Shown here piece by piece: positions 25,003-33,067 of a stretch of 64,000 bases of DNA. The stretch is taken from the NCBI RefSeq assembly GCF_032362555.1, contig NC_083509.1, forward strand, positions 11,307,001 through 11,371,000. The letters are read 5' to 3'. The notes beneath the pieces are model-generated. The model was not told the DNA's origin, ran no database searches, and saw nothing but the letters and a program-made list of their open reading frames with translations. Position numbers and translations under genes: made by a program. Position 1 is the stretch's first letter, and every line of letters begins with the position of its first letter. The DNA comes from Amyelois transitella. Lineage: Eukaryota > Arthropoda > Insecta > Lepidoptera > Pyralidae.

Positions 25003-28000
25003 CATACATACAACCCAAGCTAATAAAAGCGTAGTAAAAAGTAACTCGGCCATGTGTCTGTCCGGTAGTGATACGATTCCATTAACTTAGTATGCTTAGT
25101 TGGACGAATATGTCTCTTAAACTTAAGTCATTTATTCTTTAAGTTCTTTTTTCCTAGAGGGATGAAATTCATAAAAAAAATTACTTATCCGCCATCACAC
25201 TTGTGCGTATAAAAATAAGAGCATAATATCTCTCCTATACTTATGCTTAGCTATTGGATTTAAAAAAGAAAATTAATCCAATAGCTTATTTTAATTTGTT
25301 TTCATGTCAAATTGCAGCTATCTACAATAAATCGTCTGTAAGCTAGGTGCCCGACATAGCGTAGTATAAGGGTTTTTTTTTAAATAACAGATCCCTAAAA
25401 AGAAATATAAGTGGTTTTTTTTATAAACTTGTCTTTATAAACTTGACCCGCGTATCTTCCGCCAATGGGCTGCTCCGTGACGTGTGGTGCGATCGCACGC
25501 CGATATGATTAGCGTTTTACGTATGGAATTATCTAGATATTTCTGTTTCCTTCTTCCTCTTTACGTTCCTTTCCTAATTCATAGGATTCTTTTGCAGTCC
25601 AATTTAATGAGGGCTTAGAAGTTTAAAGTAAAAATTTGATTTGAAATTTTTGCCACTAACTATGTCTATGAATTTCTAATCGAAGGTTTTGTCTCGTATG
25701 TACTACCTAATAGTAAACCACTATGTGTTTTCTTTGTACAGGGTGGGCCAGGAATTAGTTAACATTTTAAAAAATCATTAAAAAAAACTATTATATTTAC
25801 ATCAAAAATTATTTATTTAAGAGATAGCTTATAAAATGGAAATTACTTTTTAAAAATAATATCATTTAAATAGCCACCATCACGGCGTTGGCATTCCTCT
25901 AAACTAGCACGAAAATTTTCGAATACTCGCCGTAATAAAGATCGTGGGATCGCTGACATTTCGTCTCTTATTTTCGCCTTTAATTGAAGCAATGTCTTTG
26001 GTTTGTGGGTATAGACACGATGTTTTAGATATCCCCAAAGAAAAAAATCGGCTGGCGTTAGGTCAGGGCTCCTAGGTGGCCACGGAATGTCACCTCTTTG
26101 GGAAATGAGCTTTTCTGGGAACATTTCTTTGACGACCGGTAGGGATTCATTAGACGTGTGGTAAGTCGCTCCATCTTGCTGAAACCACGTCTGCCGATTG
26201 TAGCCAGCAAATTCTTGCAGCTGTGGTGTCAAAAATTCTCTCAGCAGCTTCACATACTCGGAGGAGTTTACTGTGATCGTACAGCCACGAAAATCCTCAA
26301 AAAAATAAGGTCCAATGATTCCTGTAGCTGAAATGGCTGCCCCTACAGTGACCTTAGGGGAATGAAGAGGCCTTTGTTGTTTAGCCCTGGGATTTTCGCT
26401 GCTCCAATATCTGTAATTTTGTTTATTGACGTGCCCATTGAGATGGAAGTGGGCTTCGTCAGAGAACAAGATGTTGTCAAAGTTACGGAAGCGATCCAAC
26501 ATTGTTTCAGCATATGTTTTGCGTAAAATCAAATCATTAGGCTTTAGTTCTTGCACTAATTGAATCTAATATGGATGTAATTTTAAATCACATTTCAAAA
26601 TGCGGCGTATAGACGTGCGAGATATGACTAATTCAGCCGAGCGTTTGCGCGTCGACAAATTTGGATCGCGCCGAACTGAAGCTGAAACTCTCTGCACGTT
26701 CTCATCACTCCGTGAAGTCCGTGGGCCGCCGGTTTGCTTCACATTTAGCGTCGATCCGGTCTCTTCAAATTTGTTTACCCATTTTTTTATTAAAACTGAG
26801 CTTGGGCACTCATTTAGGTCGTGTAAATGGAATTCCACGCGAAATAGACGCCGCACAGTGATGAGCGAACTATTGTTTAAATAAAATTGCTTTACGCAAA
26901 AAGCACGCTGCGGTCCCGTGAAGCGATCCATGTCAACTAAATTTCCAAGAACTGAGCTAGCTGTTAGACCTCTCCCCGCACCACGCCCCTCTGCTGTTTG
27001 CGCACGAAGTCAAATTCAAATGTAAACAAATTCATGGCCCACCCTGTATAAATCTGCACTCGGAGAATCTTATTTTGTTCTGACCACGTACGTATATTGA
27101 AAAATGCAAAGATAACATTTTAATTTTTTATTGTATTTTATTACAAATGCACAAAAACAGAATATAAGAAAAAATATTCTACATTTATTTTTTTGTAGGT
27201 ATGTATGTATATTCTTCATTAACGAAACAAATGATTTCATAACTATCCTATGCTTCACTAGAGTGTACACTGAAAACCCTAATTAATACACTGAATTGCG
27301 CATGCTGTATGCTATATCTATGTCTAAACAAACTATTTTTACAATAAAACAATATTTAATTTACAAGTTTGTTGTTCCATCAAGTCTTTGATATTTTTTT
27401 CTCCTGATCTAATATGATCCGTTACTAATATTTTTTCCGTTATTCCCGATATCAGTAAGTGACTTTATGTTTGGTCTCAGTCAGCAAAAAACGTATTTAC
27501 TACTTACTTAACCCGACTCCTACACGGACAATAAACTTGACCTCTGTATCTGTCACCAATGAACGACTCGGAAGAACAGTGGTGTGATCGCACGTGGGAC
27601 GCATATTGTGATTATCTGATCCTACTACTATTATAAAGGCGAAAGTTTGTATGGATGTTTGTTACTCTTTCACGCAAAAACTACTGAACCGATTACCATG
27701 AAATTTGGTATGTAGGTAGCTGAAGACCCAGAATAACACATAGGCTACTTTTTATCCCAGAGTTCCCGCGGGATTGATAGGGTTTCCATGCGGACGAAGT
27801 CGCGGGCGGCCTCTAGTATCTATATATGGGGTAAATAATATAGATTGAGCTTAACCCTATATACCGTAATGTAAGCCTCTTCCCAACGAAACGAGTAGAG
27901 TTAACCTAATATACCTATACTACAAATAATAATATGCAAAAATATATGTATGTTGTTTGTTTTTGCAAGTGGACGTTTACAAAGGTGTCCGTTTTTGATG

Positions 28001-30510
28001 AAATATAGCAAGCTTAATATAAATTAAAGCGTCCAATATGAATATGATATTTTCCATATGTTTGACTAAATTTTTATCTTCATCATTGTTATTCTAAGCA
28101 TTTTTGTATTTCATTTTGAGCATTGTCAGTATATAAATCAATCTACAAGCATCACTTTAATGTATTTAACGATCTATCTTTGTGTAATTATCGCTTTAAT
28201 TTTTCTCAAGCAATAAATTACACTGAGTATTTAATATATCGTTAAATTCAATGTGACATTCAGGCTAAAGTGTTAATATTAACATCTGTTATATTGAACT
28301 TGGATATGAAATCATTATTTTAACATCTCTCAGTATGGCTAATAAACTTGTTTACAATATCACAGTCGATTGCGGTGTCTTTGTCGATAACGGGGTGGGT
28401 GCGGCTCTCTTTACAATTAATGTGTTTTTGTTATCTGCTTTTTAATTATAGAGCGCGCATTTGTCTCGTAAATCATTCGAATTGACTTCGAAAACAGATA
28501 ATCAAAAGGAGAAAAATAATCGTATAGCCATATGTCCTCTCCAACATACGTGTTAATGTTCAATTTAAAAAATATATATGTTTGAAGGTTAAAAAAGGGT
28601 GCATCCACATGAGAGTAAATCTGAATAAAAAATGTTTTGTATACATATGTACTGCATGCTACAGGATATATCCTAAAATGAAAGAGCTGGTTTGAAGATT
28701 AATTATGAATTTAAGAGTAATGAAACAGTTTCACCGAGTTTACATTAACATTTGTAAAAAAAATAACAATAATCTACATATAACTGGATTTAATCGAGTT
28801 TTCTTTTATTTTATTTTTTTATCGAAACATATTATAATATCCGATATATCCGACATACATATATCCCTTGCGGGGTAGACAATACCAACAGTCTTGAAAA
28901 GAGTGATAGGTCACGTTCAGCTCTTTGGCTTGTTGATAGAATTGCGATTCAAATCGTGACAGGATGCTAGCCCATAGCCTAAAAAAATAATCCCAAGTAT
29001 ATAAGTCTATCCCTCAGTCGCCTTTAAAGACATCCATGAGGAAGAGATGGAGTGGTCCTATTCTCTTGTATTGGTGCCACACGCCACAATAATATTCAAA
29101 TATATGTTCGGACGCACTTTAGTGTATAATAAAATATCTATACTAACTCTAACAGATGCAAAAGATGAGATGACATCATAATGCACGTCTTTGTATGACC
29201 ATGTGCAAATCTAAATTAAAATCTTTGGTCACACGTCTGTCATGTTACTGACATATGTTGGAACTTGAACTTGCTAATTAGCTATCAGCGATATGGATTT
29301 TTATTATTATTTTAAATAGATATAAAACGCTTTTACAACGGAAAAATTATTGTGGAACAATAGATTGGTAATAATACGTTGCGAAATTAAAATTAGAATT
29401 TAAATTTGAGCTATATATGTAGGTTTGAGAGAAAAGTCGTTTGGACAAATCCTGTATTTACAAGACAAACAAAAAACCGAGGATGCTTAAGGTTGGACAA
29501 AGTATAGAGAAAAATGTCGAAAAGGGACAAAACCTAGCGGCTGAAGGTGGAACTGGGAACGTTAAGATGACAGAGGATTATTTTCTAGCTAGTAGGTTTC
29601 TCAAAATTGACTACTGTGCCTCAATTTTGTAAAATCTTCAAAAATTAACCGAACTTTAGAACTATCCGACAACAACACGTTCTAAACCGACCAGTCGAAC
29701 ATTCGCAAAACCTTCTCTCATTGAAAATGATTTCAAAGTTACTGGAAATTGAACAAAAGGCTGAAAAAATCATACAAATCTTCTATATGTAATATGTTTT
29801 TTAAATATCATTTTAGAACATATATCCATCTCTTTCGTTGCAGATGAAAATGACAGAGATATACGACGTGACAGAGGACGACACGGACGCGGTACAGTCG
29901 CCAACAGAACGCGACGTCAACAAACAATTGGAGTTCGACAACGATTGGTCCGCTGAATTGTTGGCTCAAGATGGTATTTTTTTTTTTCTTTTTTATCGAT
30001 ACTTTTTTAATAATTATTACAATACGTGGTTCTGACTTTTGACGGCAGAAGACGCCACTGTTATATATGTTTACGCCGCCTGTAGCTTTTTGTGGTTTAC
30101 TTCGAAATATTTCTGTATTTTTGTAAGTTTAAATGATAATTTGACAGCTTTTACTGTCTATGATAATAGTAATGTTTGAAAAAAAAATAACAATCGAGTA
30201 CATTTATTAATTGAATAAAGATTACTGCAGTTCAGTTGGATCGTAAAAATAGTGCCTTGAAAACTGTGTCATTTTTTATATTTTTTTTAATAAGTTTGTC
30301 GTCAGTTACATTGTTTTTTTTTTGCTTACAGAAGACGACTTGGACCTCGACGACGAACTCGAAGACCGCAACATATTCTCCGACCCAGAGAGCGAATGGA
30401 CCGGCCGCCGCCGTTCAGTTTCCAACAGCTCGGAAAGCGACGCCGAACAACCCGAGTCCGATCAGAGGCACGTCGTACCGGCCAATAATTATATCACCTA
30501 TGTCGAATAA
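749..30510 (+). CDS. bmm: Brummer/ATGL-type triglyceride lipase (PNPLA2 family), 3' seven coding exons; 5' end outside window
   Basis: This is a patatin-fold lipase that starts triacylglycerol breakdown at lipid droplets (known for the family). The exons I read are 749-937, 1777-2040, 4160-4335, 10867-11046, 22178-22313, 29844-29973 and 30332-30510. All have AG/GT borders and compatible phases (0,0,2,2,0,1), giving 417 residues to a TAA stop. The first exon carries YMDGGFSDNLP, which holds the DG[GA] aspartate of the patatin Ser-Asp dyad, followed by the brummer-like run DENTITVSPFCGESDICPRD. The GXSXG serine exon must lie left of position 1. The later exons form the C-terminal lipid-droplet-binding half and end in an acidic, serine-rich tail containing RRRSVS. 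Introns are unusually long and full of repeats. Orthology to brummer rather than another PNPLA rests on remembered family similarity. Confidence 0.9.
985..1150 (+). repeat. Diverged interspersed repeat (repeat-C-like)
   Basis: GGCTTCGCTCCCGTGG, AGAGTAGCCTATA and GTGCCAAATGTCGTGAAAATC align in order with the copies at 4994 and 51051, but with many changes. Confidence 0.55.
1342..1470 (+). mobile_element. SINE-A copy 2, 5' truncated
   Basis: Contains only the 3' half (AACCTGTCACTATTTGAATC onward) and a TATG tail. That tail was the target of the LINE fragment at 1479. Confidence 0.8.
1479..1705 (-). mobile_element. Antisense fragment of a second LINE family, with 14-bp target duplication
   Basis: Minus-strand translation gives GRPKKRWMDDVKDSMRRKGV and SEMAIDRSNWKNLTYCADP, a C-terminal tail common to several insect LINEs. 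TATGTAATCTAAGT flanks it at 1465-1478 and 1706-1719. This LINE has a GAAGAA-type 3' end, unlike LINE-A. Confidence 0.85.
2085..2200. repeat. Perfect 55-bp-stem hairpin
   Basis: Arms 2085-2139 and 2146-2200 are exact reverse complements around a 6-nt loop (TTAAAC). The hairpin starts 45 bp downstream of the lipase exon 2 donor, so it is part of the pre-mRNA. It contains GATATCCGCC and its complement. Confidence 0.9.
3121..3225 (-). mobile_element. LINE-A 3'-end fragment
   Basis: Reverse complement of the LINE-A end: CCTCTTTCCCAGAGGGGTAG and TTCATCCACATTCATAACTC match 15970-16070. It is directly followed by a SINE-A 3' half. Confidence 0.7.
3226..3325 (+). mobile_element. SINE-A copy 3, 5' truncated
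   Basis: Starts at TTCTATCATGAAGCCAAACA and runs to GACGTGATTATATG. Confidence 0.75.
3630..3865 (+). repeat. Interspersed repeat D, copy 1
   Basis: Shares ordered blocks with the copies at 5385, 12880/13325 and 45417: ATCCAATATG, GGAGGTCAGACGGGAGTAGC, TCCAGGGTCATGG and AGGATGTAACCG. Class unknown. Confidence 0.6.
4000..4100. repeat. Mosaic of SINE-A (-) and LINE-A (+) fragments
   Basis: CAACAGTCTCGCAAAGACTG and AAAGGCCACGTTCA (SINE-A, minus) run directly into TATGAAGAGAGTTATGAAT (LINE-A, plus). It ends about 60 bp before lipase exon 3. Confidence 0.6.
4217..4790 (+). repeat. 165-bp tandem array duplicating lipase exon 3 and its donor
   Basis: The motif GATGATGAGACGGCGCGCAG occurs at 4246, 4411, 4576 and 4741, exactly 165 bp apart each time. 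Copy 1 is the 3' two-thirds of the real exon (4160-4335) plus the start of the intron. Copies 2 and 3 look identical to each other. Copy 4 decays after ~40 bp, and a further weak echo of the exon end and donor lies at 4878-4916. Copies 2 and 3 keep an open frame and the AA/GTGAGT donor but lack the 5' third of the exon. Confidence 0.9.
4994..5202 (+). repeat. Interspersed repeat C, copy 1
   Basis: Begins CTAGAAGCCGCCCGGGACTT and contains TCCCGCGGGAACTCCGG and GTAATCGGTTCAGTAG. It is about 200 bp and matches the copies at 27620 and 51051. Confidence 0.75.
5385..5630 (+). repeat. Interspersed repeat D, copy 2 (longest)
   Basis: Contains GTGAGGAAACCTGCACATTC, ACGATCCAATACGGATCAGG and GATGCAACCGGGACTTAAAC. 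It appears to be the least truncated copy here. Confidence 0.6.
5640..10866. other. Right part of lipase intron 3, no gene seen
   Basis: AT-rich intronic DNA. Apart from the hairpin at 6828 I see no coding exon, tRNA or recognisable transposon. A few short open frames (for example 9146-9367) have no splice context or protein-like composition. Confidence 0.6.
6828..6904. repeat. Imperfect ~27-bp inverted repeat
   Basis: GGTCGGTTAATTGC at 6828-6841 pairs with GCAATTAACCGACC at 6891-6904, and pairing continues through GACATAAATCTT/AAGATTTATGTC. The loop is about 25 nt. It lies in lipase intron 3. Confidence 0.7.
11645..11765 (-). mobile_element. LINE-A 3'-end fragment
   Basis: GATCACGCCTCTTTCCCGGA and ACGATCCCGGCATACTTCTT are the reverse complement of the LINE-A end around 16000-16075. 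Confidence 0.75.
11853..12040 (+). CDS. Exon-like open frame in lipase intron 4, unassigned
   Basis: A good acceptor (TTCTATTTGTAG) is followed by 61 sense codons from 11855 to a TAA at 12038-12040, containing PMTPIREWDCLVIKKLNERL, LPPDPFNFIRASP and a Ser/Glu-rich end. GC content and codon use resemble coding DNA more than the surrounding intron. It needs a preceding exon ending in phase 1, but the upstream lipase exons end in phases 0 and 2, so it does not splice in frame from any exon I see. It could be an alternative terminal exon from an unseen donor, part of a nested gene, or a gene fragment. Confidence 0.35.
12880..13054 (+). repeat. Interspersed repeat D, copy 3, left half
   Basis: GTGAGGAAATCTGCACAGTC starts the repeat. 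It is interrupted by SINE-A copy 4 and resumes at 13325 with CAATATGGGTTAGG. Confidence 0.55.
13062..13317 (+). mobile_element. SINE-A copy 4, full length, nested in repeat D
   Basis: Full length, with GGTTCCCGGCACCAATAC near the start and a (TATG)4 tail. ATGATCC at 13055-13061 and 13318-13324 is the target duplication. Confidence 0.9.
13325..13430 (+). repeat. Interspersed repeat D, copy 3, right half
   Basis: Continues the repeat interrupted at 13061: AATATGGGTTAGGGTCCCCT followed by the CAGGGTCGTGGTCC block. Confidence 0.55.
14110..16068 (+). CDS. Non-LTR retrotransposon reverse transcriptase, open 652-codon frame
   Basis: This is the reverse transcriptase part of a LINE polyprotein. Visible motifs are KNYRGISLLSVIGK (~residues 210-223), TFVDLEKAYDRV with catalytic Asp near 279, GVRQGCVASPWLFN near 338, and YADD with catalytic Asps near 379-380. 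A C-terminal tail has GRPRR and LRWFGHVERM motifs typical of RTE-like and related LINEs. The apurinic endonuclease domain that normally precedes the RT is missing because the copy is 5' truncated. The ATG at 14110 lies inside the target-site duplication, so it is host DNA and not the native start. No frameshift or stop interrupts the frame, which suggests a recent insertion. It lies sense-oriented in lipase intron 4. RTE-clade assignment is tentative. Confidence 0.9.
   Translation: MIKLAAKANLRMQEVIDEDVNEARKEYKKMKDLVKKAVIRKKEEYKEDFDKRLSEDFQSNLKVFWKSVRSARGNTITRELTRIRCQDGSVVKGEECVLKIWKDYFESLFEKKEGNKKDFCYSEEKENEMEGEIEMFEIVEALKSMKAGKAAGCDRVSVEMLKAGKGVVASQLYCLFNLCWRSGRVPKDWCKAVIVPLYKGKGSQLDCKNYRGISLLSVIGKLYAKVLINRVRNETDDKIWDAQAGFRKGMGCTDQVFSLRCIAEKFLAKSQKVYCTFVDLEKAYDRVERNELWSALSMHGVSSLLIRALKSLYEDSSACVRINGAHTEWFKIEKGVRQGCVASPWLFNLFMDSCLTDLKESKSGLRMNELLVKCLLYADDQVILASSAEELQEMVNCMHEALKEKGMKVNVSKTKTLVFEMEKEMTACNILIGGEKVEQVKEFVYLGSKFTSDGKYDSDIERRVNAGNMVNGALHAFMSSQKLSKKARLAVHRGVLVPTLMYGSESWVWQKKHESRINAVEMRALRSMMGVKLSDRIRNSVIRECCDVKEDVVTGIEKGMLRWFGHVERMNESRLTKQIYKESVEGKVGVGRPRRTYLDQIKDVLVKGQVKSTRNRRDCMKRVMNVDEAKEVCRDRGKWKEVVSAYPSGKEA
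14117..16089 (+). mobile_element. 5'-truncated LINE insertion (called LINE-A) with target-site duplication
   Basis: The body runs from 14117 to a (TATG)n tail ending near 16089. TGTTTCTATGATAA occurs at 14103-14116 and again at 16090-16103, a 14-bp target duplication that marks both ends. The 3' untranslated part is very short: the stop at 16066-16068 is followed almost at once by TATGTATG repeats. Fragments of the same 3' end recur elsewhere, for example at 34610-34905, 36196-36290 and 54083-54153. Confidence 0.9.
16293..16480 (+). mobile_element. SINE-A copy 5, 5' truncated
   Basis: Begins AAAGGATAGGCTTATAAACT and ends CCCCGCAAGGGATAGAGACG with a TATG-rich tail. It lies 190 bp downstream of the LINE-A insertion. 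Confidence 0.85.
16490..21880. other. Lipase intron 4, no gene seen
   Basis: AT-rich, without convincing exons. It contains a 52-bp direct duplication (17763-17870). A short LINE-A-like end (GTAGTCTCTGTCTACTCTCC) lies near 21485. Confidence 0.55.
17762..17870. repeat. 52-bp tandem duplication
   Basis: Two units share CAAACAAACAAA and ACAACACAATATTGAAAATA spaced 52 bp apart, with one clear mismatch. Confidence 0.8.
21884..22138 (-). mobile_element. SINE-A copy 6, full length, minus
   Basis: Runs from TCACGTCTATATCCCTTGCG to GGGAACCACACGGCAC. It ends 39 bp before the acceptor of lipase exon 5. Confidence 0.9.
22326..22622 (-). mobile_element. SINE-A copy 7, minus, with internal 21-bp minisatellite
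   Basis: Starts 12 bp after the donor of lipase exon 5. Between ~22347 and 22430 a ~21-bp unit (GGGTAGATCAAGCCTCTTGA) is repeated about four times where other copies have it once. Confidence 0.85.
22987..23486. repeat. Long inverted repeat, 213-bp arms, 74-bp spacer
   Basis: Left arm 22987-23199 and right arm 23274-23486 are reverse complements that I could follow without a mismatch. The inner ends are GCGTGGGGTGC and GCACCCCACGC. The right arm is followed by a diverged partial copy of its own outer part (~23487-23545). Left of the arms, 22680-22985 holds degenerate AT-rich repeats of a GCGACCNAATTAAA type. The repeat lies in lipase intron 5. Confidence 0.9.
23668..23822 (+). mobile_element. 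SINE-A copy 8, 5' truncated
   Basis: Begins at the AGGTGATGGGCTTGCAACCT block and ends GACGTGATTATATGTATGTA. Confidence 0.85.
24653..24904 (+). other. Isolated 83-codon ORF with one hydrophobic segment
   Basis: It starts MEQCDEIKK and has one predicted membrane-like segment (FLVWRLLALVLSLSLLLSY). There is no recognisable family and no supporting splice context, and it lies in AT-rich lipase intron 5. It may be chance or a relic. Confidence 0.15.
24974..25012. repeat. (CATA)n microsatellite
   Basis: About nine CATA units. They may mark a minus-strand retroposon tail whose body is no longer recognisable. Confidence 0.85.
25739..27046 (-). mobile_element. Tc1/mariner-superfamily transposon, DD41D type, with TIRs and TA duplication
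   Basis: The terminal inverted repeats begin CAGGGTGGGCCAGGAATTAG on the left (25739) and, reading in from the right end (27046), CAGGGTGGGCCATGAATTTG. Both ends are bounded by TA (25737-25738 and 27047-27048), the mariner target duplication. Total length 1308 bp, intact at both ends. It lies in lipase intron 5, antisense to the lipase. Confidence 0.93.
25843..26931 (-). pseudogene. Mariner-like transposase broken by one in-frame stop
   Basis: The frame runs from ATG at 26931 to the end at 25843, interrupted once by TAG at 26568-26566, just after KLHPY. The N-terminal part has the helix-turn-helix DNA-binding region (ISRTSIRRILK). The C-terminal part has the catalytic triad: FSDEAHFHLNG, QQDGATYHT and WPPRSPDLTPADFFLWGYLK. 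Counting between the second Asp and the Asp of TPAD gives 41 residues, hence DD41D. No other disablement is visible in about 360 codons, so the stop looks recent. Confidence 0.9.
27620..27816 (-). repeat. Interspersed repeat C, copy 2, minus
   Basis: Reverse complement of the copy at 51051, nearly identical over ~197 bp (TCCCGCGGGATTGATAGGGT; GACGAAGTCGCGGGCGGCCT). Confidence 0.85.
28855..29092 (-). mobile_element. SINE-A copy 9, minus
   Basis: TATCCCTTGCGGGGTAGACA at the 3' side and GGAGTGGTCCTATTCTCTTG at the 5' side; diverged. Confidence 0.8.
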
Positions 30511-31044
30511 CATAAGGTCGCTTTTGCATTTAGAAAATTCCGTTGAAGGAACGTCGTTCCATTGTTTAAATAAAATGATGCGTTCCGTATTGAAATTATA
30601 CCAATTATTTATATTGTTGCTTCTACGAATTGAACGTCGTTCCATTTTTAAATATTTGCTGGACAACCAATCAGAAAAGCCATGACAAAAAGGGTAGTTA
30701 ATTTATGTTCGTTTGAAAGTTATATTTTACAGTTAATAACCAATAGTTAACATTCAAATGGGAGCTATTTTAAAATGTGACAATAATCTTGTGGCTTGAA
30801 TTTATTAGTTAAAAAAGGAAGAGCCTACAATAATGGGTCATACTTGCATTGCAAGTGTGTTTAAATATACCTACATTTTTATTTATTTATTTCTCTGCCT
30901 TAATCAAGGAATCCCAAACACATTCCTATTTATAATGAACAAAAGAAATTTTTGACCCGAATTTGTTATACTTCCCCTTTTTAGTCATAAGCTTAATATT
31001 TTTATGTGATTAATCTTTATATTTTAAATGTTATGTTAAGCTAT

Positions 31045-31050
31045 AATAAA
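31045..31050 (+). terminator. Candidate lipase poly(A) signal
   Basis: AATAAA occurs 535 bp after the lipase stop codon. A second candidate lies at 31622-31627, so the 3' UTR may be about 0.55 or 1.1 kb. Confidence 0.45.
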
Positions 31051-31778
31051 ACAAAGTGATATATTAATATAGTTAAGCCATAAATTGAAAGTACAGTCAC
31101 ATATAAAAGTATAAAAGCACATTGAAGGTGCAAAAAGAGGTTGCTAAGGTATTTTTCTGTGTACCCTACGGCACAATGTGTCGGCAGTTCGGGTCAAGTT
31201 ACTGTGCTGTTAACTGTATCCAATTTTATCTTCAAATTTAACTTCTCTGTTTAGCTCATCAATGCAATTATGTTATATATACTCAGTTTCGGGAAATTAA
31301 AATAAAATTAAACTGTCGTATGTTTTGTAATTTCATTATAAGGTCATTCAAAGTTAATTACTCTACCTAAATAAGAAAATAAATTGGTTTTTATTATTGT
31401 TTCATCGGGTGGGAAAATAAATTTTTAATGTATCTATCAAAGACTTTATTTTTTATTATTCTCTACTGCAATTCACCTTTAAATATTGTTTTAACCTTTT
31501 TACAGGGATTATTTTAGTTCGACGACCGTTTTATTTATATTTTGATTTTTATAAAAATATACCTTATTGTGATATCACAAATGTAATATTAACTTAATGT
31601 AAGTAGAATTAAGAAAAAAATAATAAAGGCTTAAAAAAAGTAAAGAAGTACCTAATTAAATTTAGTTTTTATAACTTGAAGCAAACTGTTACAGTGCCTT
31701 ATTCTAGCCTATTTTGAAAAAAAAAATATTTTTCAGTATAAAATTTTTAATTAATAAAACAAGATATTTTTAATCAGC

Positions 31779-31898
31779 TTAATACGTGTTTTCACGTGGG
31801 TCGTATGATACCAATAGTCTCCCGTGAAAATATTTCTTTAAATTCTCAAAATATGATGGGCATATTTCTATAGCGTCAGAGGCTCTCTTGAAATCAAC
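31779..31898 (-). CDS. Possible 3'-terminal exon of an unidentified minus-strand gene
   Basis: On the minus strand a pyrimidine-rich acceptor (ATATTTCAG) opens a 40-codon frame from 31898 to a TAA at 31781-31779. It encodes VDFKRASDAIEICPSYFENL and then KKYFHGRLLVSYDPRENTY. The residue composition looks protein-like and not like random AT-rich translation. I found no convincing upstream exon between here and Cep78, whose first exon starts 1.2 kb away on the other strand. It would be convergent with the lipase. Function unknown; it could also be a relic. Confidence 0.4.
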   Translation of the reverse strand, partial: VDFKRASDAIEICPSYFENLKKYFHGRLLVSYDPRENTY

Positions 31899-31899
31899 C

Positions 31900-33067
31900 T
31901 GAAATATAATTTTAGTGTTTGTTACCTAGAGTTACCCTTATACTTTCAAATATAAGTTGTGGAGGTATATTATTATAGTATTGTTAGTTAATTGACTCTT
32001 TGAGGACGTCAAAGTTACGTGCACTTTATTCTAAATTCTTAAATCTTAACACTTAAAATAAAAAAACATAAATACAGTAATTGTGAATTCGCTAATGGTA
32101 CATGCTTTGGCTAACAGTTATGCTAATAGTTCAATTTTTATCAAGAGAATCACAAGTACAAAGTACGTTGTTAAGTATTTAGAGCAAAGTGCATATAGTA
32201 TTGTTGTTTATTTCGGAGGTGGGAGTGTTAAGTAGTCGTATTCACATTGATAGCGAATCGGATTTATGCAGATGTTGTGACGTGAAACGGTATAGCTTTT
32301 AATCTATTCTGAATAACATCTGAAATATATAAACGTATTTTTCGAAAACTTTACGTTGTAAATGGACTGTCATTAAATAAAATGTATAATTAAGGACATT
32401 CCTTTTTGTCGTAGACTTCTGGCTTAGTTAACTAAATCTAAACTTTTATTTTTTTATTCTATTTTCTTCGAGATCAACTATTGTATAATGTAGAATTTGT
32501 AGAATTTCGACACTATGTTGTAGTCTCATTCAGTCTGATACTCTGCAGGGATTTCGCTTCACTAATCAATGACTTGTATTATAAAAAGATTAATGTCACA
32601 AATGTTTTAATAAATTTATACGTGATTCACCTGTATGTTTTATTTAATAGCATTTAATCCTTATCTATCACTATATCCCGGATCACAGTGAAATAACACC
32701 AAAGTTATATTACTGCCCAAAAAAAATCTGAAACCACACTACCATTATTACGAGGGTATGATAACCACAGACGTAAGTATTAATTTTTTTTTTAACTTAT
32801 TGGTAAACATTTTTTATGCAAAAAGTTTAAATGGAAATGCAACCTATAATCATTTAGAGACATCAAAAAAGAAATTGAGCCGTCAGTGTCAAGCGGGTTC
32901 GAATTTCAATTCATTCGTCCCGTCATTATATTTTAGAGCAAATATTCAACAAAATCATTATTTATAAACAAAACTTTTATTCGATACAGTTGCGTGCGAC
33001 CGCGTTTTCGTCGGTTCGTCCGTGACCGGATGTTTTTTTGATTTACTCTTATTTTTTTTATCGTAAG
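31900..33067. other. Interval upstream of Cep78
   Basis: AT-rich, with no exon I can defend on either strand apart from the minus-strand candidate just left of it. It should contain the Cep78 promoter. Confidence 0.5.

Noticed and set aside
29441-29632. 63-codon plus-strand ORF just upstream of lipase exon 6
   Set aside because: No recognisable protein, no acceptor/donor pair and low-complexity surroundings; treated as chance.
32278-32326. Possible minus-strand terminal exon (VIQNRLKAIPFHVTTSA)
   Set aside because: It has an acceptor-like TATTTCAG, but the open frame is too short to separate from chance in AT-rich DNA.
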